DNA of 64,000 nt from Bittarella massiliensis (ex Durand et al. 2017) (GTDB lineage: Bacteria > Bacillota > Clostridia > Oscillospirales > Ruminococcaceae): NCBI RefSeq assembly GCF_001486165.1, contig NZ_LN908975.1:248001-312000 (forward strand), written 5' to 3'. Below the pieces are notes generated by a model. That model was not told the origin of the DNA. It saw only the letters and a list, made by a program, of their open reading frames with translations, and ran no database searches. Position numbers and translations under genes: made by a program. Of this stretch, positions 41,620-49,375 are shown piece after piece. Within the stretch, counting starts at the first letter, position 1, and every line of letters begins with the position of its first letter.

Positions 41620-42702
41620 GTGAAAAAGGCACTGGCAATTCTGTTGGCCGCCCTGACGGCGTCATCCCTGTTGATGACCGGCTGCGGCGAAAAGGACGAG
41701 GGCAAAAAGGACGATGAGAAAAAGTTCCGGGTGGTGATGATCTGCTCGGCCCTGGGCGACAAGTCCTACTACGACATCGCCTACGAGGGGCTGAAAAAGG
41801 CCGAGACCGACCTGGGGGTCGAAATCAAGGTGGCCGAGATCGGCACCGACAAGGCCAAGATGGAACCCGCCATCCAGGACGTGGCCGACGCCGGCTACGA
41901 TGTCATCTTCTTCGGCAGCAGCGAGTACATCCCCATCATCGAAAAGCACATGGACGAGTACAAGGAGTCGAAATTCGTGGGCTTTGATATCGAGCCCACC
42001 ACCGAGATCAAGATGTCCAACATGTTCTGCATCACCTACCTGCAAAACCAGGTGGACTTTCTGGCCGGCGCGCTGGCGCAGAAGATGTCCAAGTCCCACA
42101 CCATCGGCTTTTTGGGCGGCAGTGAGGACACCATCATCAACGACTTTTTGATCGGCTTTATCGAGGGCTCGCAGCTGGTTGCCCCCAACGGCAAGGTGGC
42201 CACCTCCTACATCGGCAGCTGGACCGACGCCGCCAAGGGCAAAGAGATGGCCCTGGTGCAGATCAAACAGCTGGGGGCCGACCTGCTCCACCCCTGCGCC
42301 ATGGGCGCCGGGCTGGGTGTCATCGAGGCCTGCCGCGACAACGACCTCTGGGCCATCGGCGTGGACGCCGACCAGCGCCAGTTTTTCATCGACACCAAAA
42401 AGGACATCGCCGACACCATCCTCACCTCGGCCATGAAGCGGGGGGACATGGTGGTCTACAAGGTCATTAAAGACACCCTGGCCGGCACCCAGACCTACGG
42501 CCACCTGGAGAAGTGGGGCCTGAAGGAAGAGGCTGTGGGCCTGGCCAAGAACGACTACTACAAGGAGCACACCCCGCAGGAGGTGCAGACCTACATCGAC
42601 GGGCTGGAGAAGAAGCTCGTCAGCGGCGAGCAGAAGGTCTCCACCATGTACGGCATGAGCCAGGACGAGTTTGTGAAGATCCGCGAGTCTGTCAAGCCGT
42701 AG
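41620..42702 (+). CDS. BMP family substrate-binding lipoprotein
   Basis: A 360-aa extracytoplasmic binding protein of an ABC importer, probably anchored through lipobox Cys 22 (SSLLMTGCG). BMP/Med-type blocks: VVMICSALGDKSYYDIAYEGL near 38-58, EIGTDKAKMEPAIQDVADAGYD near 72, FVGFDIEP near 117, QVDFLAGALAQKMSKS near 140, and GAGLGVIEACRDNDLWAIGVDADQ near 230. GTG start at 41620 with GAGCGAGGG upstream. Nearly identical to the interrupted copy upstream. The ATPase and permeases must be elsewhere. Confidence 0.9.
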   Translation: MKKALAILLAALTASSLLMTGCGEKDEGKKDDEKKFRVVMICSALGDKSYYDIAYEGLKKAETDLGVEIKVAEIGTDKAKMEPAIQDVADAGYDVIFFGSSEYIPIIEKHMDEYKESKFVGFDIEPTTEIKMSNMFCITYLQNQVDFLAGALAQKMSKSHTIGFLGGSEDTIINDFLIGFIEGSQLVAPNGKVATSYIGSWTDAAKGKEMALVQIKQLGADLLHPCAMGAGLGVIEACRDNDLWAIGVDADQRQFFIDTKKDIADTILTSAMKRGDMVVYKVIKDTLAGTQTYGHLEKWGLKEEAVGLAKNDYYKEHTPQEVQTYIDGLEKKLVSGEQKVSTMYGMSQDEFVKIRESVKP

Positions 42703-42809
42703 CGGACACATCTGTTTTTCAACGCGCAAAACGCACCGTCAGCGGCGGCCAGGGCCATTGGCCGGGGCCGCCGCTGCGCTGTTCAAAACCAATTTGAGGG
42801 AGGTACCCC

Positions 42810-43508
42810 ATGGAACGCGAAAACACCGTATTCATTCCCCAGACCACCTACATCTATCGGGTGGTACACCGGGTGATGGAGGGGGACTGCCAGTGCGAGC
42901 ACGGCCCGATGCCGGTCACCGTCGGCCCCCTTTACGCCGACGTCTACCCCGTCACCAACGCCCAGTACTACCAGTTTGTGCAGGACAGCGGCTACCGGCC
43001 GGAGGACGACCGGGGCTACCTGCGCCACTGGGTGGACGGCTGCTACAAGCCCGAGGACGCCGACAAGCCGGTGGTCTGGGTCAGCCTGGAGGACGCCAGG
43101 GCCTACGCCGCCTTTTACGGCAAGCGGCTGCCAAAGGACTACGAATGGCAGTACCTGGCCGCCGGGGACGAGTGCCTCGAGTGGCCCTGGGGCAACAGCC
43201 CCGACTACAGCCGGGCCAATGTGTACAGCCACGGCCTCACCCCGGTGGACGCCTTCCCCCAGGGGGTGTCCCCCACCGGCTGCATGGACATGTGCGGCAA
43301 CTGCTGGGAGATGGTGGACGAATTCCACTTTGACGGCAGCCACTACTTCCAGCTGCTGCGGGGCGGCAGCTTCTACCGGGCCCACCACTACTGGCACGCC
43401 GAGGGCGGGCCGCAGAAGAACAACACCCACTTGAAGATGCAGTTTTTGAGCGGCGCCATGAGCCGCAACGCCACCGTTGGCTTTCGCTGTGTAAAGGAGG
43501 GAGACTGA
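42810..43508 (+). CDS. SUMF1/formylglycine-generating-enzyme-like protein
   Basis: A 232-aa protein of the FGE-sulfatase (SUMF1) fold: DVYPVTNAQYYQFVQDSGYRPE near 45, VVWVSLEDARAYAAFYGKRLPKDYEWQYLA near 88, then PVDAFPQGVSPTGCMDMCGNCWEMVDE near 150 and LRGGSFYRA near 185, FRCV near the end. The paired Cys that bind copper in true FGEs are not seen in the GGSFYRAHHYW region, and no sulfatase gene is present, so sulfatase activation is doubtful. ATG at 42810 after GAGGGAGG. The next gene starts one base after its stop. Confidence 0.82.
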   Translation: MERENTVFIPQTTYIYRVVHRVMEGDCQCEHGPMPVTVGPLYADVYPVTNAQYYQFVQDSGYRPEDDRGYLRHWVDGCYKPEDADKPVVWVSLEDARAYAAFYGKRLPKDYEWQYLAAGDECLEWPWGNSPDYSRANVYSHGLTPVDAFPQGVSPTGCMDMCGNCWEMVDEFHFDGSHYFQLLRGGSFYRAHHYWHAEGGPQKNNTHLKMQFLSGAMSRNATVGFRCVKEGD

Positions 43509-43509
43509 T

Positions 43510-45336
43510 ATGCTGCAGTACGACCAGAACACCAAGCGGGCGGTCATCCGCAACAACACCCTCCAGATGACCCTGAATTTTGTCGACGGCATCCTCATCG
43601 AGGAGTGTTCCAACCTCCTCACCGGGGACCAGCAAAACCCCCGGCGGGAGCTCTTCAACCTCACCTTTATGGGGGGACAGTACTCCTCCCGCGACTTTGC
43701 GGTGGGCGAGGTGCTCACCTGCCAGGACCGGGTGCACCAGCTGCTGACGGTCCCCCTGGAAAACGAGGCCCTGGGCCTCTCCATCCGGGTGCACTTCCTC
43801 AACGACAAAAAAGAGACCATCTCGGTCATCGTGCAGATCCGGGACCGTTACATCCACGGCGTCCCCTACGAGCTGTTCCTGCACAGCCCCTTTTTGGCCC
43901 AACTGTCCATGCGGGGGGAGGGGGACCGCTATTACTACCCGGCCAACGCCGTCGAGAGCCTGGACGGCACCCCGCTGCTGAAGATGATGCGGGAGAGCTT
44001 TTACAACAACGACGTCAAGCTGCCCCTGGTCTGCTGCGACAAGGGCGGGAAGAGCGGCTTTGCCGTGCAGTTCCCCTCCAAGGCCGACTTGGACGACTGC
44101 GGCGCCATCCAAAACCGCAACATGCAGTTTTCCAAGATCGCCAGCGCCGAGGAGCTGCACACCCACCAGATCCTCTGCAACCCCGACAACACCTACAACG
44201 ACACCTTCGAGTTCGAGATCACCGGCCTCTCCGGCGGCTGGGTGGAGGCCTTTGCCCGCTTCCGCCAGCAGTGGGAGAGCGGGTACGACTTCTCCGAGTA
44301 CGAGAAGGAGGATCTGAAGTGGTTCAACGAGAAGTTCCTCCACCAGTTCTCCTTCCTCTACGGCACCGAGGCCTATGACGCCGAGAACCAGAAGATCGAC
44401 CCCGAAAAGCTGCTCAAAGAGGGGGAGGCGTTCGGCGGATTCGACACCGTCACCCTCTGGAACCAGTACCCCCGCCTGGGCGTCGACAAGCGCAGCCAGT
44501 GGGATTTCTACAACGACTTCCCCGGCGGGATGGCCGCCTTTAAAGAGGCGGTGGACGCCTTTCACGCCAAGGGGGTACAGGTCTTCATGCCCTACATCCC
44601 CTGGGACGCCGGGGCCGAAGAATCCCCCGAGACCCTGGGCGACCACTTTGCCGGGCTGCTGGAGCAAACCGGCGCCGACGGCTACCAGCTGGACACCCTG
44701 GGCGACATCCCCGACTCCTTCCGCGAAAAGTGCGACGCGGTCCGCCCCGGGCTGGTGATGACCACCCAGCACCACCCCGACAAGAAACACCCCATCGAGA
44801 AAATCACCACCTCCTGGGACGAGTTCTGGGACACCCGCCCCATGCCCAAGGTGGACATCTTCCGCTTCCTCTGTCCCCGGCACATCGCCCCGGTCATCTC
44901 CCGCTGGTACCGCAAGGAAGACAAGGACCTGCTCATCCAGTACAGCCAGTTCGGCGCGGCCCCCCTGGTCATCTGGCAGGACATCTTCGGCCGCTGGATG
45001 CCCTTCTCCGCCGAGCAGAAGGCCGCCATCAAGGGCTGGAAGGAAGTCTACCTGGCCCACCGCCTCACCTACCAGTGCGCACTGCCCACCCCCTTCTACC
45101 CGGTGGCCCCGCGGGAGGTCTACTGCAACCTCTTCCCGGCCGACAGCGGCAGCGAGCAGATCTACTCCCTCTACAACGACGGCGACCTGCTCTTTGACGG
45201 GGCCCTCTGCGAGCTCTTTGTCCCCGGCTCCACCGCCGAGGTGATTTTGGGCGGCGGCGAGGCGTCGGTCAAGAACGGCAAGCTCTACGCCCAACTGCCC
45301 CCCAAAGAGGTGGTGCACATCTCGGTCAAACCCTAG
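43510..45336 (+). CDS. glycoside hydrolase-like protein (TIM-barrel)
   Basis: A 608-aa protein without signal peptide. An N-terminal beta-rich part (1-260) precedes a barrel-like part with GGFDTVTLWNQYPRLGVD, FHAKGVQVFMPYIPWDAG, and QTGADGYQLDTLGD (Asp 395) that resemble catalytic strands of clan GH-D/GH101-type enzymes. A C-terminal beta domain follows. I cannot name the family; it could be a GH-like DUF. ATG at 43510 after GGAGGGAGAC. Overlap-like coupling to the SUMF1-like gene suggests a joint role in carbohydrate breakdown. Confidence 0.6.
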   Translation: MLQYDQNTKRAVIRNNTLQMTLNFVDGILIEECSNLLTGDQQNPRRELFNLTFMGGQYSSRDFAVGEVLTCQDRVHQLLTVPLENEALGLSIRVHFLNDKKETISVIVQIRDRYIHGVPYELFLHSPFLAQLSMRGEGDRYYYPANAVESLDGTPLLKMMRESFYNNDVKLPLVCCDKGGKSGFAVQFPSKADLDDCGAIQNRNMQFSKIASAEELHTHQILCNPDNTYNDTFEFEITGLSGGWVEAFARFRQQWESGYDFSEYEKEDLKWFNEKFLHQFSFLYGTEAYDAENQKIDPEKLLKEGEAFGGFDTVTLWNQYPRLGVDKRSQWDFYNDFPGGMAAFKEAVDAFHAKGVQVFMPYIPWDAGAEESPETLGDHFAGLLEQTGADGYQLDTLGDIPDSFREKCDAVRPGLVMTTQHHPDKKHPIEKITTSWDEFWDTRPMPKVDIFRFLCPRHIAPVISRWYRKEDKDLLIQYSQFGAAPLVIWQDIFGRWMPFSAEQKAAIKGWKEVYLAHRLTYQCALPTPFYPVAPREVYCNLFPADSGSEQIYSLYNDGDLLFDGALCELFVPGSTAEVILGGGEASVKNGKLYAQLPPKEVVHISVKP

Positions 45337-45354
45337 ACACCCAGCCAAACCGAC

Positions 45355-45441
45355 CCGCCGCGGCCGCCACACAGGCCGCGGAGAGGATCTCCATCCAAAT
45401 GGGGAGGGGCGCTGCCGACTTTTGCCGGCGGCGCCCCTCTG
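45355..45441 (+). other. two hairpins after the glycosidase-like gene
   Basis: CCGCGGCC/GGCCGCGG (about 45357-45382) and GAGGGGCGC/GCGCCCCTC (45404-45439). Neither has a clear T-run, so they may stabilise the 3' end or terminate weakly before the trmB promoter. Confidence 0.5.
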
Positions 45442-45459
45442 CGCTTTGGGGAAAGGGGG

Positions 45460-45489
45460 CTGGCAAGCGCCCGCCCGCTGTGCTATAAT
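45460..45489 (+). promoter_or_regulatory. promoter of trmB
   Basis: -35 CTGGCA (45460-45465), 18-base spacer, perfect -10 TATAAT (45484-45489), about 45 bases before the start codon. Confidence 0.6.
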
Positions 45490-45535
45490 AGCCCAGGTAA
45501 ACGACGCGAGAGAAGAAAGTGGGGAGCGATCGATT

Positions 45536-46198
45536 ATGCGCATACGCAGAAAACCCTGGGCCCGCCCCGAATTGGAGGCCTGCCCCTTTTACATCGCCCA
45601 GCCGGGCGAGAACCGGGGGCGCTGGCGGCAGCAGTTTGCCCGCCCCGACGCCCCCCTGCACCTGGAACTGGGCTGCGGCAAGGGGGGGTTCATCTCCCAG
45701 CTGGCCCCCCAGCACCCGGAAAACAACTATCTGGCCATCGACATCAAGAGCGAGATGCTGGGGCTGTGCAAGCGCAAGGCGGAGGCCGCCTATGCCGCCG
45801 CCGGGCGGCCGGTGGACAACCTCTACATCTTCGCCCAGAACATCGAGCTGCTGCCCCAGGTGCTGGCCCCCGAGGACAGGGTCGAGCGCATCTACATCAA
45901 CTTCTGCAACCCCTGGCCCAAGGCCAAGCACCAGAAGCGGCGGCTCACCCACCCCCGCCAGCTGCAAAACTACCGGGCGCTGCTGGCCCCCGGGGGGGAG
46001 ATCTGGTTCAAGACCGACGACGACCCCCTCTTTGCCGACACCATGGTCTATTTTGACGAGGGCGGGTGGCGGGTGCTCTACGCCACCACCGACCTGCACG
46101 CCCAGCAGCTGCCCGACAACATCGTCACCGAGCACGAGCAGATGTTTGTCGAGATGGGAAAGACCATCAAGTTCTGTAAGGCAGCCCTGGACGGCTGA
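45536..46198 (+). CDS. trmB: tRNA (guanine-N7-)-methyltransferase TrmB
   Basis: A 220-aa SAM-dependent enzyme methylating G46 of tRNA. LELGCGKGGFISQLA near 38 is the SAM loop, NYLAIDIKSEMLGLC near 63, INFCNPWPKAKHQKRRLTHP near 122 (catalytic/substrate block), and FKTDDDPLF near 160. ATG at 45536 (MRIRRKPW) with GGGGAG nine bases upstream was chosen over a 38-residue upstream extension. Followed 22 bases later by the deaminase-like gene. Confidence 0.94.
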   Translation: MRIRRKPWARPELEACPFYIAQPGENRGRWRQQFARPDAPLHLELGCGKGGFISQLAPQHPENNYLAIDIKSEMLGLCKRKAEAAYAAAGRPVDNLYIFAQNIELLPQVLAPEDRVERIYINFCNPWPKAKHQKRRLTHPRQLQNYRALLAPGGEIWFKTDDDPLFADTMVYFDEGGWRVLYATTDLHAQQLPDNIVTEHEQMFVEMGKTIKFCKAALDG

Positions 46199-46220
46199 AC
46201 ACCGAGAGGAGGAATTCCCC

Positions 46221-46601
46221 GTGCAACCCGAATTCATCGCCCTTTACGAGCGGGCCAAGGCGGTGCTCCGCCCCCGGCAGCTCTCCAAAAACAGCTTTGC
46301 CGGCTCGGTGGCGGCCGCCATCGAGACCCCCAGTGGGGCGGTCTACACCGGCGTCTGTATCGACACCCCCTGTTCCATGGGCTTTTGCGCCGAACACGCG
46401 GCGGCCGCCGCCATGGTCACCGCCGGCGAGAGCCGGGTGGTCCGGCTGATCGCCGTGTACGAGGACGGCTCGGTCATCCCCCCCTGCGGCCGCTGCCGCG
46501 AATTCCTCTGTCAACTCCACGACGAAAACCCCGCCTGTCTGGTCCAACTGGCCGACCGGGTGGCCACCCTGGATGAACTGCTCCCCGACCGCTGGGGATG
46601 A
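46221..46601 (+). CDS. cytidine deaminase-like protein
   Basis: A 126-aa zinc enzyme of the CDA/blasticidin-S deaminase fold: GFCAEHAAAAAMV holds the zinc-binding Cys and catalytic Glu, PPCGRCREFLCQL the two other Cys ligands, and SAGS-like substrate region is replaced by SFAGSVAAAI near 25. Likely deaminates cytidine or a related base. GTG start at 46221 after GAGGAGGAA. Two terminators follow. It fits the nucleoside-salvage theme of the window. Confidence 0.84.
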   Translation: MQPEFIALYERAKAVLRPRQLSKNSFAGSVAAAIETPSGAVYTGVCIDTPCSMGFCAEHAAAAAMVTAGESRVVRLIAVYEDGSVIPPCGRCREFLCQLHDENPACLVQLADRVATLDELLPDRWG

Positions 46602-46647
46602 GCTTGCCGGCAAGCCCGCAAAAACGGCCGGGCCGGCAACCGGAAAA

Positions 46648-46676
46648 ACGGCGGCTTTGACCAAGCCAAAGCCGCC
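46648..46676 (+). terminator. hairpin after the cytidine deaminase-like gene
   Basis: Stem CGGCGGCTTTG / CAAAGCCGCCG with a 7-base loop; followed by AAATAGC, so weak as a terminator. Confidence 0.45.
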
Positions 46677-46695
46677 GAAATAGCAGGATATGTCT

Positions 46696-46736
46696 GCCGC
46701 GCGACAGCCCTCTGTGCTGTCGCGCGGCTGTTTTTT
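46696..46736 (+). terminator. intrinsic terminator
   Basis: Perfect 13-bp stem GCCGCGCGACAGC / GCTGTCGCGCGGC and T6 tail (46731-46736). Confidence 0.88.
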
Positions 46737-46738
46737 GA

Positions 46739-46811
46739 CCCTTTTGGCGGAAGACCGACGCTGCGCTTGTGCGGGGAGATAAACGCCTTCTTTTTTACTG
46801 GCAAAAACACC
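46739..46811 (+). repeat. dispersed 73-base repeat, copy R2
   Basis: Begins CCCTTTTGGCGGAAG and ends CTGGCAAAAACACC; aligns with R1 at 41346-41419. Its last bases form one arm of the ABC operon terminator. Confidence 0.65.
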
Positions 46812-46855
46812 GCAGCGCCGGCCCGGCCTCCGCCACTGGGCTACGGTGTTTTTTC
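46800..46855 (-). terminator. terminator of the ABC exporter operon
   Basis: AAAAACACCG (46803-46812) and CGGTGTTTTT (46844-46853) form the stem; T5 follows on the minus strand. Confidence 0.72.
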
Positions 46856-46856
46856 G

Positions 46857-47600
46857 CTACTCCCACCTGAAAAATTGCAGGGACACGCAGATGCAGATCG
46901 CGGCGATGGCGAGCATGATTGCCATCGGCACAAGGGCGCTGCCGGCAGGGGCGTTGAGAGAGGCCGCCTTGAGCAGCTTGATTCCCTGCGTCAGCGGCAG
47001 GATGTCCGCGACCTTTTGCAGGGCGGAGGGCATCCCCTCGTAGGGGAGGGTCGCCCCGGAAAACAGCAGCATGGGAAAGTAGAGCGCGCTGGCGATGACC
47101 CCCGCCATCTTTGTGTTGGGGGCAAGGCCGCCCACCATCATGCCGATGCTGAACATCGACCCCATTACTAGAAGATAGCCACAGAGAAAACGGAGGGGCG
47201 ACCCGCGAAATCGGTACCCGAAAAGACCTGCCGCGGCGAGGTAGAGCGACAGCAGGGACAGCAGCGCGTAGAGGGTGTAAACGGCGACCTGCACGGCCAG
47301 AATCAGCGAGGGGCTGACAGGGGTCACCCGGTAGCGCTTTAGAATGCCCCTGCCCCGGTAGTCGGACACCACCAGGGGCAGCCCCATCACGCCGCCCGCG
47401 CAGATGGAAATGGAGGCGAGCGCGCCGAAGGACTGCTCCAAAAAGGTGTGTTCGGCACCCGTGGAGGCGGGCTGATTGCCGCAGGTGATCCCCAGGATGA
47501 CGAGGGTGACCAGGGGGGCGCAGATGGCAAAGAGGAACATATCCATCCCCCGCAGGGACAGCTTCAGCTCTGTCCTCAGCATGGATTTAAACGCTTTCAC
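46857..47600 (-). CDS. ABC-2 type exporter permease
   Basis: A 247-aa permease with six predicted helices (near 22-40, 58-80, 100-125, 135-155, 165-185, 215-240). The pattern ISICAGGVMGLPLVVSDYRGRGILKRYRVTPVSP is typical of ABC-2 permeases. GTG at 47600 overlaps the ATPase gene's end by 14 bases, with GGGAGGG upstream. Exports an unknown compound, perhaps an antibiotic or toxin, in response to the MerR regulator. Confidence 0.86.
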   Translation of the reverse strand: MKAFKSMLRTELKLSLRGMDMFLFAICAPLVTLVILGITCGNQPASTGAEHTFLEQSFGALASISICAGGVMGLPLVVSDYRGRGILKRYRVTPVSPSLILAVQVAVYTLYALLSLLSLYLAAAGLFGYRFRGSPLRFLCGYLLVMGSMFSIGMMVGGLAPNTKMAGVIASALYFPMLLFSGATLPYEGMPSALQKVADILPLTQGIKLLKAASLNAPAGSALVPMAIMLAIAAICICVSLQFFRWE

Positions 47601-48321
47601 GAGAATCCCTCCCTTCGCTGGTGTACCAGAGATAGGCGTCTTCCAGGGTGTCGCAGGGGCTGCCGGCGACCGCATCGGCGGCTGTGCCGCAAAATACCGT
47701 CCGCCCCCGTTTCAGGATGCAGATTTGGTCGCACAGGGCCTCCACCTCGTCCATGAAGTGGGAGGTCAAAAAGATGGTCAGCCCCTTCTTTTTGCGCTCG
47801 GAAAGGGCCGCCCAGACGCCCCGGCGGGCCTCGGTGTCAAGTCCGGTGGTCAATTCATCCAAAAACACCACCTCCGGGTTGGGGAGGAGGGCGAGCACGA
47901 CAAACAGCCGCTGCCGCTGCCCGCCGGAGAGCTCTTTGACGGGGCTTTTCTGCCGCCCGCCCAGTCCAAACTGGGCCAACAGGTCGGCCGGATCGGCCGG
48001 TTTTTGATAGAGCGACGCGGTGAGCGCGCAGAGTTCCCCCACGGTGATCCCCTCTTGGCAGCGGCCCTCTTGAAACTGCACCCCCACCCGCTCAAACAGC
48101 CGCTTGCGATCTCTGTGCGGGTCCATTCCCAGGATGGATACTCGTCCCCTGTCCGCCCTTTTGGTCCCCAAAATGCACTCCACCGCTGTGCTCTTCCCCG
48201 CGCCGTTGGCTCCCAGCAGCCCCAGGGCGGTTCCGCCCTTGACCGACAGGTTGATGTTTTCCAGTGCCAGCAGCTTGCCGTAAGATTTGGCGAGCCCCTT
48301 TACCTTGATTGCCTCCTGCAT
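47587..48321 (-). CDS. ABC exporter ATP-binding protein
   Basis: A 244-aa ATPase: Walker A GANGAGKST near 40, Q-loop VQFQEG, signature LSGGQRQRL near 135, Walker B PEVVFLDELTTGLD near 155 and the H-loop TSHFMDE near 190. ATG at 48321 follows AGAAGGAGG; the extra upstream residues are rejected. Partner of the permease. Confidence 0.93.
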   Translation of the reverse strand: MQEAIKVKGLAKSYGKLLALENINLSVKGGTALGLLGANGAGKSTAVECILGTKRADRGRVSILGMDPHRDRKRLFERVGVQFQEGRCQEGITVGELCALTASLYQKPADPADLLAQFGLGGRQKSPVKELSGGQRQRLFVVLALLPNPEVVFLDELTTGLDTEARRGVWAALSERKKKGLTIFLTSHFMDEVEALCDQICILKRGRTVFCGTAADAVAGSPCDTLEDAYLWYTSEGRDSRESV

Positions 48322-48353
48322 GTTGTTTCCTCCTTCTCTTTTGGGATAAAAAG

Positions 48354-48384
48354 AGGATACCACCAGGCAAAACACTGGTGGCAA
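48354..48384 (-). promoter_or_regulatory. MerR-type promoter of the ABC operon
   Basis: Minus strand: -35 TTGCCA (48379-48384), 19-base spacer, -10 TATCCT (48354-48359). The long spacer carries the dyad CCACCAG-n8-CTGGTGG, the classical layout for activation by a MerR protein. Confidence 0.72.
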
Positions 48385-48408
48385 GGTGGAGGGTTGGGGG
48401 CGGGAAAA

Positions 48409-49152
48409 CTAGGTAAAGGCCGCTTTCATCCCCCGCAATTGGCGGATCATCTGCTCGGCATTTTCCTCCGCGGCTGTCAGGGAGGAGATCAGCCGGTCGC
48501 ACACCGCGACGATCTCCGCGTCCTCCCGCGGGGTGTCCAGAGCCTGCCGGATGTCTGTCCCCGGGTTTTGGGAGAGCCGGCAGAGCATCCCCAAAATGGC
48601 CTCCAAAGAGTAGTTGGCGCACCGCAGGGAGCGGATGATCTTCAGCCGCCGCAGGTCCTCGCCGGTGTAGACGCGGTACCCGTTTTGCCTGCGCTTGACG
48701 CGCAGCAGGCCGTTGAGCTCCCAGTTGCGGAGGGTGTCCGTCGAGATGCCGAGGAGCGCGGCTGCCTCCCCGCGCCGCCAGAGGCGGGTGGATTTTTCCG
48801 GCTGGCCGGCCAGGAGCTGATTTGCGACCGCAATCGCCTCCTCCGCGTTGGCCTGTTCCCGCCGCAGCTTTGCCAGGTACCCTTCGGCGAGGGTGAGGGC
48901 GGCGTCAAAGTCGCCCGCCGCGGATGCCTTGACCACCGAAACGACCTTTTTCCGCAGACCGTTTTGCAGCACCTCCACCTGAAAGGCGAGGCGGGCGAGC
49001 CGAAACTGGGCGAGGTGGAGATCGGTGAAGACGCGGTAGCCGTTGGGGCGGCGAACCGGCGGGGAGATCAGCCCCCATTTTTCGTAGAGGCGGACGGTGT
49101 TGGGGTGGACGCCGATCGCGGCCGCCACCTCGGCTGTCTGATAGGTCCTCAC
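48409..49152 (-). CDS. MerR-like regulator with two MerR domains
   Basis: A 247-aa regulator carrying two MerR-type winged HTH domains: residues 1-70 (YQTAEVAAAIGVHPNTVRLYEKWGL, then GYRVFTDLHL) and about 122-190 (RRGEAAALLGISTDTLRNWELNGLL, then GYRVYTGEDLRRL). Both have the Y/W-E-x-x-G-L and N/GYRVY signatures. Single-domain MerRs are usual; a tandem arrangement in one chain may mimic the normal dimer. GTG start at 49152 after AAAGGAGG. It sits upstream of the ABC exporter and its own promoter shares the same operator pattern. Confidence 0.85.
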   Translation of the reverse strand: MRTYQTAEVAAAIGVHPNTVRLYEKWGLISPPVRRPNGYRVFTDLHLAQFRLARLAFQVEVLQNGLRKKVVSVVKASAAGDFDAALTLAEGYLAKLRREQANAEEAIAVANQLLAGQPEKSTRLWRRGEAAALLGISTDTLRNWELNGLLRVKRRQNGYRVYTGEDLRRLKIIRSLRCANYSLEAILGMLCRLSQNPGTDIRQALDTPREDAEIVAVCDRLISSLTAAEENAEQMIRQLRGMKAAFT

Positions 49153-49178
49153 CGGCGGTCGCCTCCTTTCTAGATACC

Positions 49179-49209
49179 ATCATACCACAGGGCCGAAGGT
49201 TGGTGGTAT
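49179..49209 (-). promoter_or_regulatory. promoter/operator of merR, same pattern as the ABC promoter
   Basis: Minus strand: ATACCA (49204-49209), 19-base spacer, TATGAT (49179-49184). CCCTCCAC-n4-CCACCA precedes the spacer as in the ABC promoter. Confidence 0.6.
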
Positions 49210-49276
49210 AGTGGAGGGTTTTGGCGGGGAAGGAGGGTTGCGTCGCCCCCGGCCGCCGCTCCGTTGCGTCCAGCGC

Positions 49277-49316
49277 AAAAAAAGGGAAGGGGAGGACCGG
49301 CCGGCCCTCCCCTCCT
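49277..49316 (-). terminator. terminator of the BtpA-like/eIF2B-like operon
   Basis: Imperfect stem (AGGGGAGGACCGG / CCGGCCCTCCCCT on plus) followed on the minus strand by T7 (49277-49283), 60-100 bases after the last stop codon. Confidence 0.78.
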
Positions 49317-49375
49317 GCATTCTGTTTTTTTATGGCCGCTCGGCAGAGGGCAGGCGGGCTTTCTTCGGCTCGCTC

